Part shown: positions 23,027 through 30,568 of the stretch, piece by piece | Numbering within the stretch: the stretch's first letter is position 1 | Layout: every line of letters starts with the position of its first letter | DNA from: Bacilli bacterium | GTDB lineage: Bacteria > Bacillota_I > Bacilli_A > ML615J-28 > CAG-698 | Assembly (NCBI GenBank): GCA_028691715.1 | Contig: JAQUYR010000005.1 | Span: 1-35,990 of the forward strand | Length of the DNA stretch: 35,990 nucleotides | Reading direction: 5' to 3' | Program-made: the position numbers and the translations under genes | The notes under the pieces: model-generated | The model's input: the letters and a program-made list of their open reading frames with translations, nothing else | Told to the model about the DNA's origin: nothing | Database searches by the model: none

Positions 23027-23040
23027 ATATTTATAGGTAT

Positions 23041-23067
23041 AAAAAATCCTCTTTTTGAGGATTTTTT
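23041..23067 (+). terminator. terminator of the lipoprotein gene
   Basis: Perfect 11-bp stem AAAAAATCCTC (23041-23051) with GAGGATTTTTT (23057-23067), TTTTT loop, U-rich 3' arm. Symmetric, so it could work in both directions. Confidence 0.88.
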
Positions 23068-23091
23068 ATTTGTTTAAAATTACAATATCTC

Positions 23092-23120
23092 TTTCAAAGA
23101 TAATCTTTTTGTGATATGAT
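23092..23120 (+). promoter_or_regulatory. promoter of the lplA-gcv operon, extended -10
   Basis: The extended -10 TGATATGAT (TATGAT at 23115-23120) ends 6 bp before the lplA ATG at 23127; the -35 (TTTCAA, 23092-23097) is weak. The expected start site falls at or beside the A of the ATG, so the mRNA may be leaderless. Confidence 0.55.
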
Positions 23121-23126
23121 ATTAGT

Positions 23127-24116
23127 ATGAAATCACTAATTTTAAAACAGTATGGAAAAAACGAGATATCATTTTATTTAGCTGTTGAAGAATACTTGTT
23201 GGACAGGTATCAGGAAGATATTTTTTTCCTATGGGATTTGAATAAATCGATAATCATTGGCCGAAATCAACTAATTGATGCCGAGGTCAATGTAAAATTT
23301 GTCAGGGAAATAGGAGCAAAAATTTATCGTCGTCCGAGTGGTGGAGGGGCAATTTTTGCTGATGAGGGATGTTTTATGTTTACCTTTGTCAGTAAAACAA
23401 TATCGAAAGAAGAAGCATTTAAGAAATATCTAGCGTTAATGGTAAAAGCATTGCAAAAGATGGGAATAGATGCTTATTTTTCTGGAAGAAATGATTTGAT
23501 GTTTAAAGAGAAAAAATTCTCAGGAAATGCTTATTACCAGACCGAGAAGGGCTCAATCTTGCATGGAACATTTCTGTTTAAAACAAATCTGGAAAATCTC
23601 GTGCGCTCTATCACCCCTGATAATGAGAAGCTAATCTCAAAAGGAATAAAAAGTGTCTCTGAAAGAGTTATTAATATTGGTGATTACACCAATATATCTC
23701 AAGAGCAATTGATGGATTCTTTGCTTGAAGAGATGAGTCAAGATAAAATCTACCTGGATGAAGATGAGTATCAGAAGATTAAAAGAATAGAGAAGAAATA
23801 TTTATCCGATGAATGGATTATTGGTGAAAATCCTCCCTATACTTTCAAGAATGAAAAAAGATTTCCTTTTGGGAAACTGATGGTTTACATCGACGTTAAG
23901 AAAAAAAGAATTAACAAAATTACTTTTAAGGGGGATTTTTTAATTCTTGATAACCTGGAGTTATTTTCTCAGGCTTTCATTGGTGAGGAATTTTGCTTGA
24001 AGAACATTAAAAAAGTTTTGAGTGAAAATGATATAAGTAAATATATAATGAATAGTAATAACGAACAATTTTTGAGTCTAATTTTTGAGGAGGAGTATTG
24101 TGGAAGCACAGAATAA
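23127..24116 (+). CDS. lplA: lipoate-protein ligase A
   Basis: The 329-residue protein has the LplA catalytic motifs: RRPSGGGAIF (68-77), GRNDLMF (120-126), the lysine-containing KKFSGNAYY (129-137) and HGTFLF (146-151). The C-terminal accessory domain needed for lipoate activation is present (about 240-329). It activates free lipoate with ATP and attaches it to lipoyl domains. GcvH is encoded two genes downstream, so GcvH is the obvious substrate. The operon contains no lipoate synthesis gene, suggesting scavenging. No Shine-Dalgarno precedes the ATG, and the -10 is only 6 nt away. gcvT starts 17 nt inside its end. Confidence 0.92.
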   Translation: MKSLILKQYGKNEISFYLAVEEYLLDRYQEDIFFLWDLNKSIIIGRNQLIDAEVNVKFVREIGAKIYRRPSGGGAIFADEGCFMFTFVSKTISKEEAFKKYLALMVKALQKMGIDAYFSGRNDLMFKEKKFSGNAYYQTEKGSILHGTFLFKTNLENLVRSITPDNEKLISKGIKSVSERVINIGDYTNISQEQLMDSLLEEMSQDKIYLDEDEYQKIKRIEKKYLSDEWIIGENPPYTFKNEKRFPFGKLMVYIDVKKKRINKITFKGDFLILDNLELFSQAFIGEEFCLKNIKKVLSENDISKYIMNSNNEQFLSLIFEEEYCGSTE

Positions 24117-25194
24117 AAAAACTGTTTTATTTGATGAGCATGTACATCATGGAGGAAAGATTGTTGAATTTGGGGGCTTCTTGATGCCACTTGAATATGT
24201 TGGAATCACTGAAGAACATCTAGCTGTTCGAAAAGACTGTGGTTTATTTGATGTATCGCATATGGGAGAGATTTATATCAGAGGTGTTGATACCTTACCT
24301 TTTATTGATTATCTAATAACCAATGATATTATCAATGCTCCAACAATGAAGATGACATATGGATTAATGCTATATCCTGATGGTGGTGTTATCGATGATT
24401 TAATGGTGTACAAGTACAGCAATGATTTTTGCCTATTGGTCATTAATGCCTCTAATATCGAAAAGGATTATAACTGGATTACTGAACATGTTGATGGTTT
24501 CAAAGTGACTGTTGATAATATGTCAGATAAGTACTCCCAATTAGCACTTCAGGGGCCTAATGCTGTAAAAGTTTTACAAACATTAACCGATTATAATCTG
24601 AATAGCTTAAAATTGTTTGATTTTACAGAGATAATGATTATTGGTAAAAAGTTTTTAACCTCACGTAGTGGTTACACCGGAGAGGATGGTTTTGAAATAT
24701 ATGGCAGTAATGAGGATATTGTTGAACTCTTCAGAATTCTTGTTGATGAGAAAAAGGTTCAGCTTTGCGGCCTTGGTTGTCGCGATACGCTGAGGTTTGA
24801 ATCAGCAATGCCTCTTTATGGTCATGAAATAGATAAAGATATCAATCCCCTTGAAGCAGGGTTGAATTATGCAATCAAATTGGATAAGGATTTTATTGGT
24901 CACGATGTTCTAGTAAAGACTAAAGAAAATGGTCTTAAGAGAAAGTTGGTTGGCCTAGAAATCCTTGATCGAGGAATCGCTAGAGGAGGTTATGAAATTG
25001 TAGATGATGATGTGGTGATCGGTCATATCACCACGGGCTATATGATTCCAGGTACTTCAAACTGCTATGCTTTAGCTTTAATTGATAGTAATTATTGTAA
25101 AATTGGTACGGAAGTATTTATCAGAATCAGGAAAAACTTAGTTAAAGCGAGAGTACGAAACAAGAAATTTTTAGAAAAGAAATATATCAGATAG
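24100..25194 (+). CDS. gcvT: glycine cleavage system T protein (aminomethyltransferase)
   Basis: The 364-residue T protein transfers the aminomethyl carbon from lipoyl-GcvH to tetrahydrofolate and releases ammonia. The N-terminal segment LFDEHVHHGGKIVEFGG leads to MPLEYVG, CGLFDVSHMGE, the folate-site region SRSGYTGEDGFEIY and AMPLYGHEID, all hallmarks of GcvT. The start is GTG 24100, because GAGGAGGAG (24087-24094) lies at the right distance; the TTG at 24085 overlaps that site. It overlaps lplA by 17 nt and is followed by gcvH after 10 nt. Length and motifs are normal. Confidence 0.94.
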   Translation: MEAQNKKTVLFDEHVHHGGKIVEFGGFLMPLEYVGITEEHLAVRKDCGLFDVSHMGEIYIRGVDTLPFIDYLITNDIINAPTMKMTYGLMLYPDGGVIDDLMVYKYSNDFCLLVINASNIEKDYNWITEHVDGFKVTVDNMSDKYSQLALQGPNAVKVLQTLTDYNLNSLKLFDFTEIMIIGKKFLTSRSGYTGEDGFEIYGSNEDIVELFRILVDEKKVQLCGLGCRDTLRFESAMPLYGHEIDKDINPLEAGLNYAIKLDKDFIGHDVLVKTKENGLKRKLVGLEILDRGIARGGYEIVDDDVVIGHITTGYMIPGTSNCYALALIDSNYCKIGTEVFIRIRKNLVKARVRNKKFLEKKYIR

Positions 25195-25204
25195 GAGAGT
25201 ATTT

Positions 25205-25582
25205 ATGAGTAAAATTTTAGAAAATTTGAAATATGCTAAAAGCCATGAATGGGTCAGAGTAGAAGGTAAGACAGCTTTTATTGGTATTACTGACTTTGCT
25301 CAGAACAGTTTGGGATCAATTGTTTATGTTGAAGGTGGAGACGAGGGGGATGAAGTAGTCCAGTTCGAATCCTTTGGAGCTGTTGAAAGTGTCAAGGCAG
25401 CATCGGATATTCTATCTCCATTGAGTGGAACGATTGTTCAAGTGAATGAAGAAGTAATCGATAATCCTGAACTTTTAAATGAAGATCCTTATAAAAATTA
25501 TATTATCAAAATTGAATTGAGCAATGAAGAAGAATTAGGTAATTTATTAACTGCTAATCAGTATGCTGAGGTTGCCAAATAA
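25205..25582 (+). CDS. gcvH: glycine cleavage system H protein
   Basis: The 125-residue lipoyl carrier starts with a normal H-protein N terminus (LKYAKSHEWVRVEG, then GITDFAQNSLGSIVYVE). The lipoylated lysine is K64 in ESVKAASD. It shuttles the aminomethyl group between GcvP, GcvT and Lpd. Shine-Dalgarno TAGGAGAG precedes the ATG. Its TAA stop shares a base with the ATG of gcvPA. One departure: the usual hydrophobic LPE/VGD turn is replaced by the acidic GGDEGDE (44-50). Confidence 0.95.
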   Translation: MSKILENLKYAKSHEWVRVEGKTAFIGITDFAQNSLGSIVYVEGGDEGDEVVQFESFGAVESVKAASDILSPLSGTIVQVNEEVIDNPELLNEDPYKNYIIKIELSNEEELGNLLTANQYAEVAK

Positions 25583-26901
25583 TGACGATGTATAAGTATT
25601 TTCCTCATAGCGAAAAGGATATAAAGGAAATGCTTGAAGTCATTGGAGTAAAAAAAATTGATGATATATTTGGTGATATTCCCCAAAACATCCTTTATCA
25701 GAAAAAAATCAATATCGATCACAGTTTATCAGAGATTGAACTTCGAAGAAAATTGATGAAAATTGCTGGGATGAATAAGGAATATATCAGCTTTTTAGGA
25801 GCTGGAGCATATGATGTATATACCCCAAGTGTCATCAAAGCGATTACTTCAAGACAGGAGTTTTTAACATCATACACTCCATACCAAGCAGAAATATCTC
25901 AAGGAACTCTCCAATATATATTTGAATTCCAGAGTATGATTTGTGAACTGACAAATATGGATGTTGCTAATGCTTCACTATATGATGGAGCAACTTCAAC
26001 AGCTGAAGCTGTTTTTATGGCAGTATCTCAAACAAAAAGGAAGAAAATTCTGATTTCTAAAACTGTTAACCCCAGAACTATTGAGGTTATTAAGACATAT
26101 ACAAAATATCGAAATATCGAAATTTCTTACATCGAGGAAAAAGATTTTTCTTATGATGAAGAAGATTTGTTAAATAAGCTTAATGATGAGGTCTCTGGTG
26201 TTTTAGTTCAAAATCCTAATTATTATGGAATTATTGAAAATTATAATAGTGTTGTTAGTACTATTCATGAAAACAAGTCATTATTAATTATGAATGCTGA
26301 TCCGAGCACTCTTGGTTTAATTAAAACACCAGGAGAGATAGGCGCTGATATTGTCTGTGGTGATGCTCAGACATTGGGAATTCCCCTTGCGTTTGGAGGA
26401 CCATATATCGGGTATATGGCAACAACAGAAAAGTTAATGCGAAAATTACCTGGTAGAATTGTGGGTATGACCAATGATACTGAGGGAAAAAGGGGTTATG
26501 TTTTGACAATTCAAGCTCGTGAACAGCACATAAGAAGAGAAAAAGCGACTTCTAATATCTGTTCAAACCAAAGTCTGATGGCTCTACACACTGTAATATA
26601 TGGCAGCCTATTAGGGAAAAAAGGACTTGTCCAGGTAAATGAAATTGCTTATAGCAATTCTCATTACCTATATCAACAACTATTACAGACAGGAAAATTT
26701 GAAGAGGTCGCAAAAAAACCTTTTTTAAAGGAATTTGTTATAAAATCACTTATCGATATCAACAAACTAAATCAAAAACTAATGACTAAAGGTTTTTTAG
26801 GTGGATTAAATATTGGAAATAATCTCTATTTACTATGTGCAACTGAAGTTAGAACAAAAGATGAGATTGATGAATTCATCAATATCGTGAAGGAGTTTTA
26901 A
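25582..26901 (+). CDS. gcvPA: glycine dehydrogenase (decarboxylating) subunit 1
   Basis: The 439-residue protein is the N-terminal half of P protein in the two-subunit form common to Gram-positive bacteria. Recognisable segments are FLGAGAYDVYTPS, SYTPYQAEISQGTLQ, EFQSMICELTNMDVANASLYDG and GGPYIGYMA. With GcvPB it decarboxylates glycine on PLP and passes the methylamine to lipoyl-GcvH. ATG 25582 overlaps the gcvH stop; the ATG at 25588 is an equally possible start. It ends 1 nt before gcvPB, and the two subunits form an obligate heterotetramer. Confidence 0.94.
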   Translation: MTMYKYFPHSEKDIKEMLEVIGVKKIDDIFGDIPQNILYQKKINIDHSLSEIELRRKLMKIAGMNKEYISFLGAGAYDVYTPSVIKAITSRQEFLTSYTPYQAEISQGTLQYIFEFQSMICELTNMDVANASLYDGATSTAEAVFMAVSQTKRKKILISKTVNPRTIEVIKTYTKYRNIEISYIEEKDFSYDEEDLLNKLNDEVSGVLVQNPNYYGIIENYNSVVSTIHENKSLLIMNADPSTLGLIKTPGEIGADIVCGDAQTLGIPLAFGGPYIGYMATTEKLMRKLPGRIVGMTNDTEGKRGYVLTIQAREQHIRREKATSNICSNQSLMALHTVIYGSLLGKKGLVQVNEIAYSNSHYLYQQLLQTGKFEEVAKKPFLKEFVIKSLIDINKLNQKLMTKGFLGGLNIGNNLYLLCATEVRTKDEIDEFINIVKEF

Positions 26902-26902
26902 T

Positions 26903-28345
26903 ATGTATGATAAACTGATATATGAAATTTCTAAGGGTGATCGAATCGCCTATAGTCTTCCAAGCAATGAGATAGAGGGCTTTAAAATAGCTGATGACCT
27001 CAGAAGAAAGACTCCACTGGATATGCCAGAAGTTACTGAACTAGATGTTGTTAGGCACTACACTAAATTATCATTAAAAAATTATGGCGTCGATCAGGGC
27101 TTTTATCCTTTAGGTTCTTGTACAATGAAATACAATCCTAAAATTGATGAAGAAATCGCCAGTCTTTCAGGATTCATGAATATTCACCCCTTACAAAGCG
27201 TTGATACTTTACAGGGAGCTTTGAAAATATATTATGAAACATCACTTCTTTTAAAAGAATTAACAGGAATGGAAGAATTTTCCTTCAATCCTTTTGCTGG
27301 TGCCCATGGGGAATTAGTGGGATTGATGATAATGAAACAGTATCACATTAATCGTGGAGATTTTAAAAGAACAAAGGTAATCGTCCCCAATAGTGCTCAT
27401 GGTACTAATCCAGCAAGTAGCAGTGTTTGTGGCTTTGAAGTTATTGAAGTGGAATCAACTGACAAAGGAACTGTTGACATTGAAAAATTACGAGCTGTTG
27501 TTGATGATACTGTTGCTGGTATCATGCTTACTAATCCCAATACAGTGGGAATTTTTGAAAAAGATATTTTAGAAATTGCTAAAATCATGCATGATAATGG
27601 TAGTTTGTTATATTATGATGGGGCGAACCTAAATGCTGTTTTAGGAACTGTTCGTCCAGCTGATATGGGATTTGATATCATGCATATCAATCTGCATAAG
27701 ACATTTTCGACTCCTCATGGTGGTGGTGGACCTGGCAGTGGACCAGTTGGTGTCAAGAAGGAATTGGTAGATTTATTACCAAATCCTCGAGTTGTTAAAA
27801 ATAAAGAGGGATATGATTTTTTGTATAGCGATAAATCAATAGGTTCAATAAGTGGCTTTTATGGGAATTTTCTCGTTGTTGTTAGAGCATATTGCTACAT
27901 TCTCAGCTTGGGAAAAGAAAATATTGCCAATGTATCGAAATTAGCGGTACTGAATGCTAATTATATCAAGGAATCATTAAAAGATTGTTATAAATTACCA
28001 ATTACTGGATTGTGTAAACATGAAGTAGTTTTTGATGGCTTAATTGAGGGAGATGCTTCAACTTTAGAAGTTGCTAAAAGGCTACTTGATTATGGATACC
28101 ATCCACCAACGATATATTTTCCTCTTTTGTTTCACCAGTCAATAATGATTGAGCCAACAGAAAATGAATCTAGGGAGACTATTGATGACTTTATCAAGGT
28201 GATGAAAAAAATTGCCGTTGAAGCCAAAGAAACTCCTGAATTGCTTCACAATGCTCCTCATAACACCATTGTTAAGAGACTTGATGAAGTAAAAGCAGCC
28301 AGATTCCCCATAGTGAAATATAAGGATTTATTGAGGACTCAATAA
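26903..28345 (+). CDS. gcvPB: glycine dehydrogenase (decarboxylating) subunit 2
   Basis: The 480-residue subunit carries the PLP-binding lysine (K266 in INLHKTFSTPHGGGGPG) plus the conserved GSCTMKYNPK (71-80), FAGAHGE, NSAHGTNPAS and MLTNPNTVG segments. It is the catalytic half of split GcvP. Length is typical. Shine-Dalgarno AAGGAG lies inside the end of gcvPA. Its stop TAA shares its last base with the lpd ATG, so all gcv genes are translationally coupled. Confidence 0.95.
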   Translation: MYDKLIYEISKGDRIAYSLPSNEIEGFKIADDLRRKTPLDMPEVTELDVVRHYTKLSLKNYGVDQGFYPLGSCTMKYNPKIDEEIASLSGFMNIHPLQSVDTLQGALKIYYETSLLLKELTGMEEFSFNPFAGAHGELVGLMIMKQYHINRGDFKRTKVIVPNSAHGTNPASSSVCGFEVIEVESTDKGTVDIEKLRAVVDDTVAGIMLTNPNTVGIFEKDILEIAKIMHDNGSLLYYDGANLNAVLGTVRPADMGFDIMHINLHKTFSTPHGGGGPGSGPVGVKKELVDLLPNPRVVKNKEGYDFLYSDKSIGSISGFYGNFLVVVRAYCYILSLGKENIANVSKLAVLNANYIKESLKDCYKLPITGLCKHEVVFDGLIEGDASTLEVAKRLLDYGYHPPTIYFPLLFHQSIMIEPTENESRETIDDFIKVMKKIAVEAKETPELLHNAPHNTIVKRLDEVKAARFPIVKYKDLLRTQ

Positions 28346-29685
28346 TGAAAGATCTAATAATAATTGGAGCAGGTCCTGGTGGTTATGAACTTGCCTTAGA
28401 GGCTAGTAAAAAAGGTTTGAAAGTAACCTTGATCGAGCAAGATCAACTGGGAGGTACTTGCTTAAACTATGGTTGTATACCAACAAAATCATACTATCAG
28501 AATGCTAAAATATTGAAAGAACTCGAAAAAAAGGAAATTTTTGGAATAACTGGAAAACTGGATTTTGATTTTTCTGTGGCATATAAGCGTAAAGAAGAAA
28601 TTATTTCTTCTTTAAAAGAAGGAATAAAATTTTTACTTGATAAAACAGATATTGAGTATATCAACGGACGTGGAAGGTTAATCAATAGCAATACAGTTAA
28701 AGTTGGTGAAGAAACATATATAGCAGAAAATATCGTAATAGCTACGGGATCTAGACCAATACGTCTAGATTTACCAGGCTTTTCTTTAGAAGGTGTCCTG
28801 ACATCTAGAGACTTACTGGAATTGAAAGATATCCCTCAAAAGATGGTGATAATTGGTGGTGGCGTTATCGGTATTGAAATGGCTTCAATTTTCCATAAAT
28901 TTGGTTGTGATGTTGAAGTAATCGAAATGTGTGATGCAGTTTTACCAAACTATGACCAGGAAATAAGTAAGCGACTTCAGGGCTACTTAAAGCAACAGGG
29001 AATAAAAATTCATATGCGAAGTAAAGTCGTAAAAATAGATAAAAAAGAAAATCTAATTGTCAATTTTATTGAAAAAGATTCTGAGAACTTGATCGTGTGT
29101 GATAAGGTTTTACTGGCAATCGGGAGAAAACCTAATATAGATAATTTAGGACTAGAAGATGTTGGTATAAATTATACTGGAAAAGGAATAACAGTAGATG
29201 ATAACTTTATGACCAATATTCCTCATATCTATGCCATTGGCGATGTCAATGGCAAGACAATGCTAGCTCACGCGGCAACATATAGTGGCTATAAGGTATT
29301 ATCAAATATATTAAATGAGCCAGATGAAATTGATTTAGAGAATATTCCTTCCTGTGTCTTCACTTTCCCAGAGATTGCATCTATTGGACTAACTGAAGAA
29401 GAAGCTAGAAAAACAGGTTTAGAAGTTAAAATTGGAAAATCTATGTATCGAGCTTGTGGAAAAGCAGTTGCTATGAATGAAGTAGAAGGCTTTGTAAAGC
29501 TAATTGCTATCGATAATGTAATCATGGGAGCTCATATCATTGGTTATGATGCCAGTGTTATCATTCATGAAGCCTTGCCGTTAATTAATGAAAAAATAAC
29601 AGTTTCAAGAGCATCTGGTTATGTTCATGCCCATCCAACTTTGAGCGAAGTATTTTCTGGTGCTTTAAAGGAATTAAAAAAGTAG
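28345..29685 (+). CDS. lpdA: dihydrolipoyl dehydrogenase (glycine cleavage L protein)
   Basis: The 446-residue flavoprotein reoxidises dihydrolipoyl-GcvH using NAD. It has the FAD motif GAGPGG (8-13), the redox disulphide C39/C44 in GGTCLNYGCIPTK, the NAD motif GGGVIGIE, FAD motif IYAIGDV, and the C-terminal HAHPTLSE with the catalytic His-Glu pair. No N-terminal lipoyl domain is fused. Being last in the gcv operon, it is the dedicated L protein, though it could also serve a 2-oxoacid dehydrogenase elsewhere. It meets the convergent udk gene 18 nt downstream at a shared terminator. Confidence 0.94.
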   Translation: MKDLIIIGAGPGGYELALEASKKGLKVTLIEQDQLGGTCLNYGCIPTKSYYQNAKILKELEKKEIFGITGKLDFDFSVAYKRKEEIISSLKEGIKFLLDKTDIEYINGRGRLINSNTVKVGEETYIAENIVIATGSRPIRLDLPGFSLEGVLTSRDLLELKDIPQKMVIIGGGVIGIEMASIFHKFGCDVEVIEMCDAVLPNYDQEISKRLQGYLKQQGIKIHMRSKVVKIDKKENLIVNFIEKDSENLIVCDKVLLAIGRKPNIDNLGLEDVGINYTGKGITVDDNFMTNIPHIYAIGDVNGKTMLAHAATYSGYKVLSNILNEPDEIDLENIPSCVFTFPEIASIGLTEEEARKTGLEVKIGKSMYRACGKAVAMNEVEGFVKLIAIDNVIMGAHIIGYDASVIIHEALPLINEKITVSRASGYVHAHPTLSEVFSGALKELKK

Positions 29686-29712
29686 ACTAATTAAAGTCTA
29701 CTTTTATTTTTT
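29678..29712. terminator. bidirectional terminator between lpdA and udk
   Basis: Perfect 11-bp stem AAAAGTAGACT (29678-29688) with AGTCTACTTTT (29695-29705). On the plus strand it is followed by ATTTTTT and on the minus strand by a T-run, so it serves both genes, and it overlaps both stop codons. Confidence 0.92.
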
Positions 29713-30324
29713 GAATAGATCAACAATCTTAGTGACAAGAAAATCGATAGCTACATGATTTTCTCCGCCTTCGGGAATAATAATATCAGCATATTTCTTT
29801 GATGGTTCAACAAATAATAGGTGCATCGGTCTTACAGTTGCAAGATATTGGTCGACAACCGAATCAACAGTCCTTCCGCGGTGTTTTATATCTCGGGAAA
29901 GTCTTCTGATGAATCTGATGTCATCAGGAGTATCAACAAATATTTTTATATCAAAGAGATCTTTTAATTCGGGAATTGCAAAAATCATAATTCCCTCAAC
30001 TATTACAACATTTGCTGGATTAATTATTTCTTTTTCCTGACTGCGATTATGGATGACAAAATCATATGTTGGTTTTTCTATGCTATTACCATTTTTTAAT
30101 TGTTTTAGATGTTCTATCAGTAGAGTTGAGTCGTAAGAATCGGGATGATCATAGTTTATTTTCGCTCTTTCTTCTAAAGAAAGATTGGAAATTTCCTTAT
30201 AATAATCATCCAGTCTGATGACTACTACTGAGCCATATTTTTCAGATGCCTGAAAAACTTTCTTAGCAATTGTTGTTTTACCACTGGCTGTTCCACCAGC
30301 AATACCAATTAATGTAGTTTTCAT
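29704..30324 (-). CDS. udk: uridine kinase
   Basis: The 206-residue kinase phosphorylates uridine and cytidine with ATP or GTP for nucleoside salvage. The P-loop is GGTASGKTT (10-18). Other family segments are RLDDYYKE, NYDHPDSYD, VIVEGIMIF, and the RRLSRDIKHRGR lid with its run of arginines. Length matches bacterial Udk. No Shine-Dalgarno lies directly before the ATG at 30324; a perfect AAAGGAGG lies about 65 nt further upstream in the leader, with an 8-bp hairpin between. The frame is closed just upstream by TAA, so no longer start is possible. Confidence 0.93.
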   Translation of the reverse strand: MKTTLIGIAGGTASGKTTIAKKVFQASEKYGSVVVIRLDDYYKEISNLSLEERAKINYDHPDSYDSTLLIEHLKQLKNGNSIEKPTYDFVIHNRSQEKEIINPANVVIVEGIMIFAIPELKDLFDIKIFVDTPDDIRFIRRLSRDIKHRGRTVDSVVDQYLATVRPMHLLFVEPSKKYADIIIPEGGENHVAIDFLVTKIVDLFKK

Positions 30325-30343
30325 AATTTATCTATATGACATT

Positions 30344-30397
30344 TGTAATCAGATTACTAAAAAATAATATTAAAATATGATTACAGTGTCCTCCTTT
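30344..30397 (-). promoter_or_regulatory. udk leader: distant Shine-Dalgarno and hairpin
   Basis: On the minus strand AAAGGAGG (30397-30390) is followed by a hairpin whose arms are TGTAATCA (30385-30378) and TGATTACA (30351-30344). The udk ATG lies 19 nt beyond it. No start codon sits at a useful distance from the AAAGGAGG. Confidence 0.4.
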
Positions 30398-30406
30398 AAT
30401 AAAAAT

Positions 30407-30435
30407 ATTATAGCATGATTTCTCAGGAATATAAA
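30407..30435 (-). promoter_or_regulatory. promoter of udk, extended -10
   Basis: On the minus strand TGCTATAAT gives an extended -10 (TATAAT at 30412-30407), with a fair -35 TTTATA (30435-30430) and a 17-bp spacer. The leader would be about 75 nt. Confidence 0.65.
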
Positions 30436-30490
30436 TAAAAACAATAAAAATATTAAATTTACCAAGCAAAAATTGCAACATTTGTAAATA

Positions 30491-30519
30491 TTGACATTAA
30501 ATGATTTTTGTATTATTAT
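30491..30519 (+). promoter_or_regulatory. promoter of the GGDEF protein
   Basis: Perfect TTGACA (30491-30496), 17-bp spacer, TATTAT (30514-30519), about 50 nt before the chosen ATG. This shows that the in-frame codons from 30491 are promoter, not coding. Confidence 0.75.
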
Positions 30520-30568
30520 ATGTGTATCTATGCTTTTTGGATTCATGAAGATGAAGTGGGGTATTTTT

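Noticed and set aside
23068..23126. Glycine riboswitch before the gcv operon
   Set aside because: Only about 60 bases separate the previous terminator from the lplA start, too few for a glycine aptamer, and no aptamer motifs are seen.
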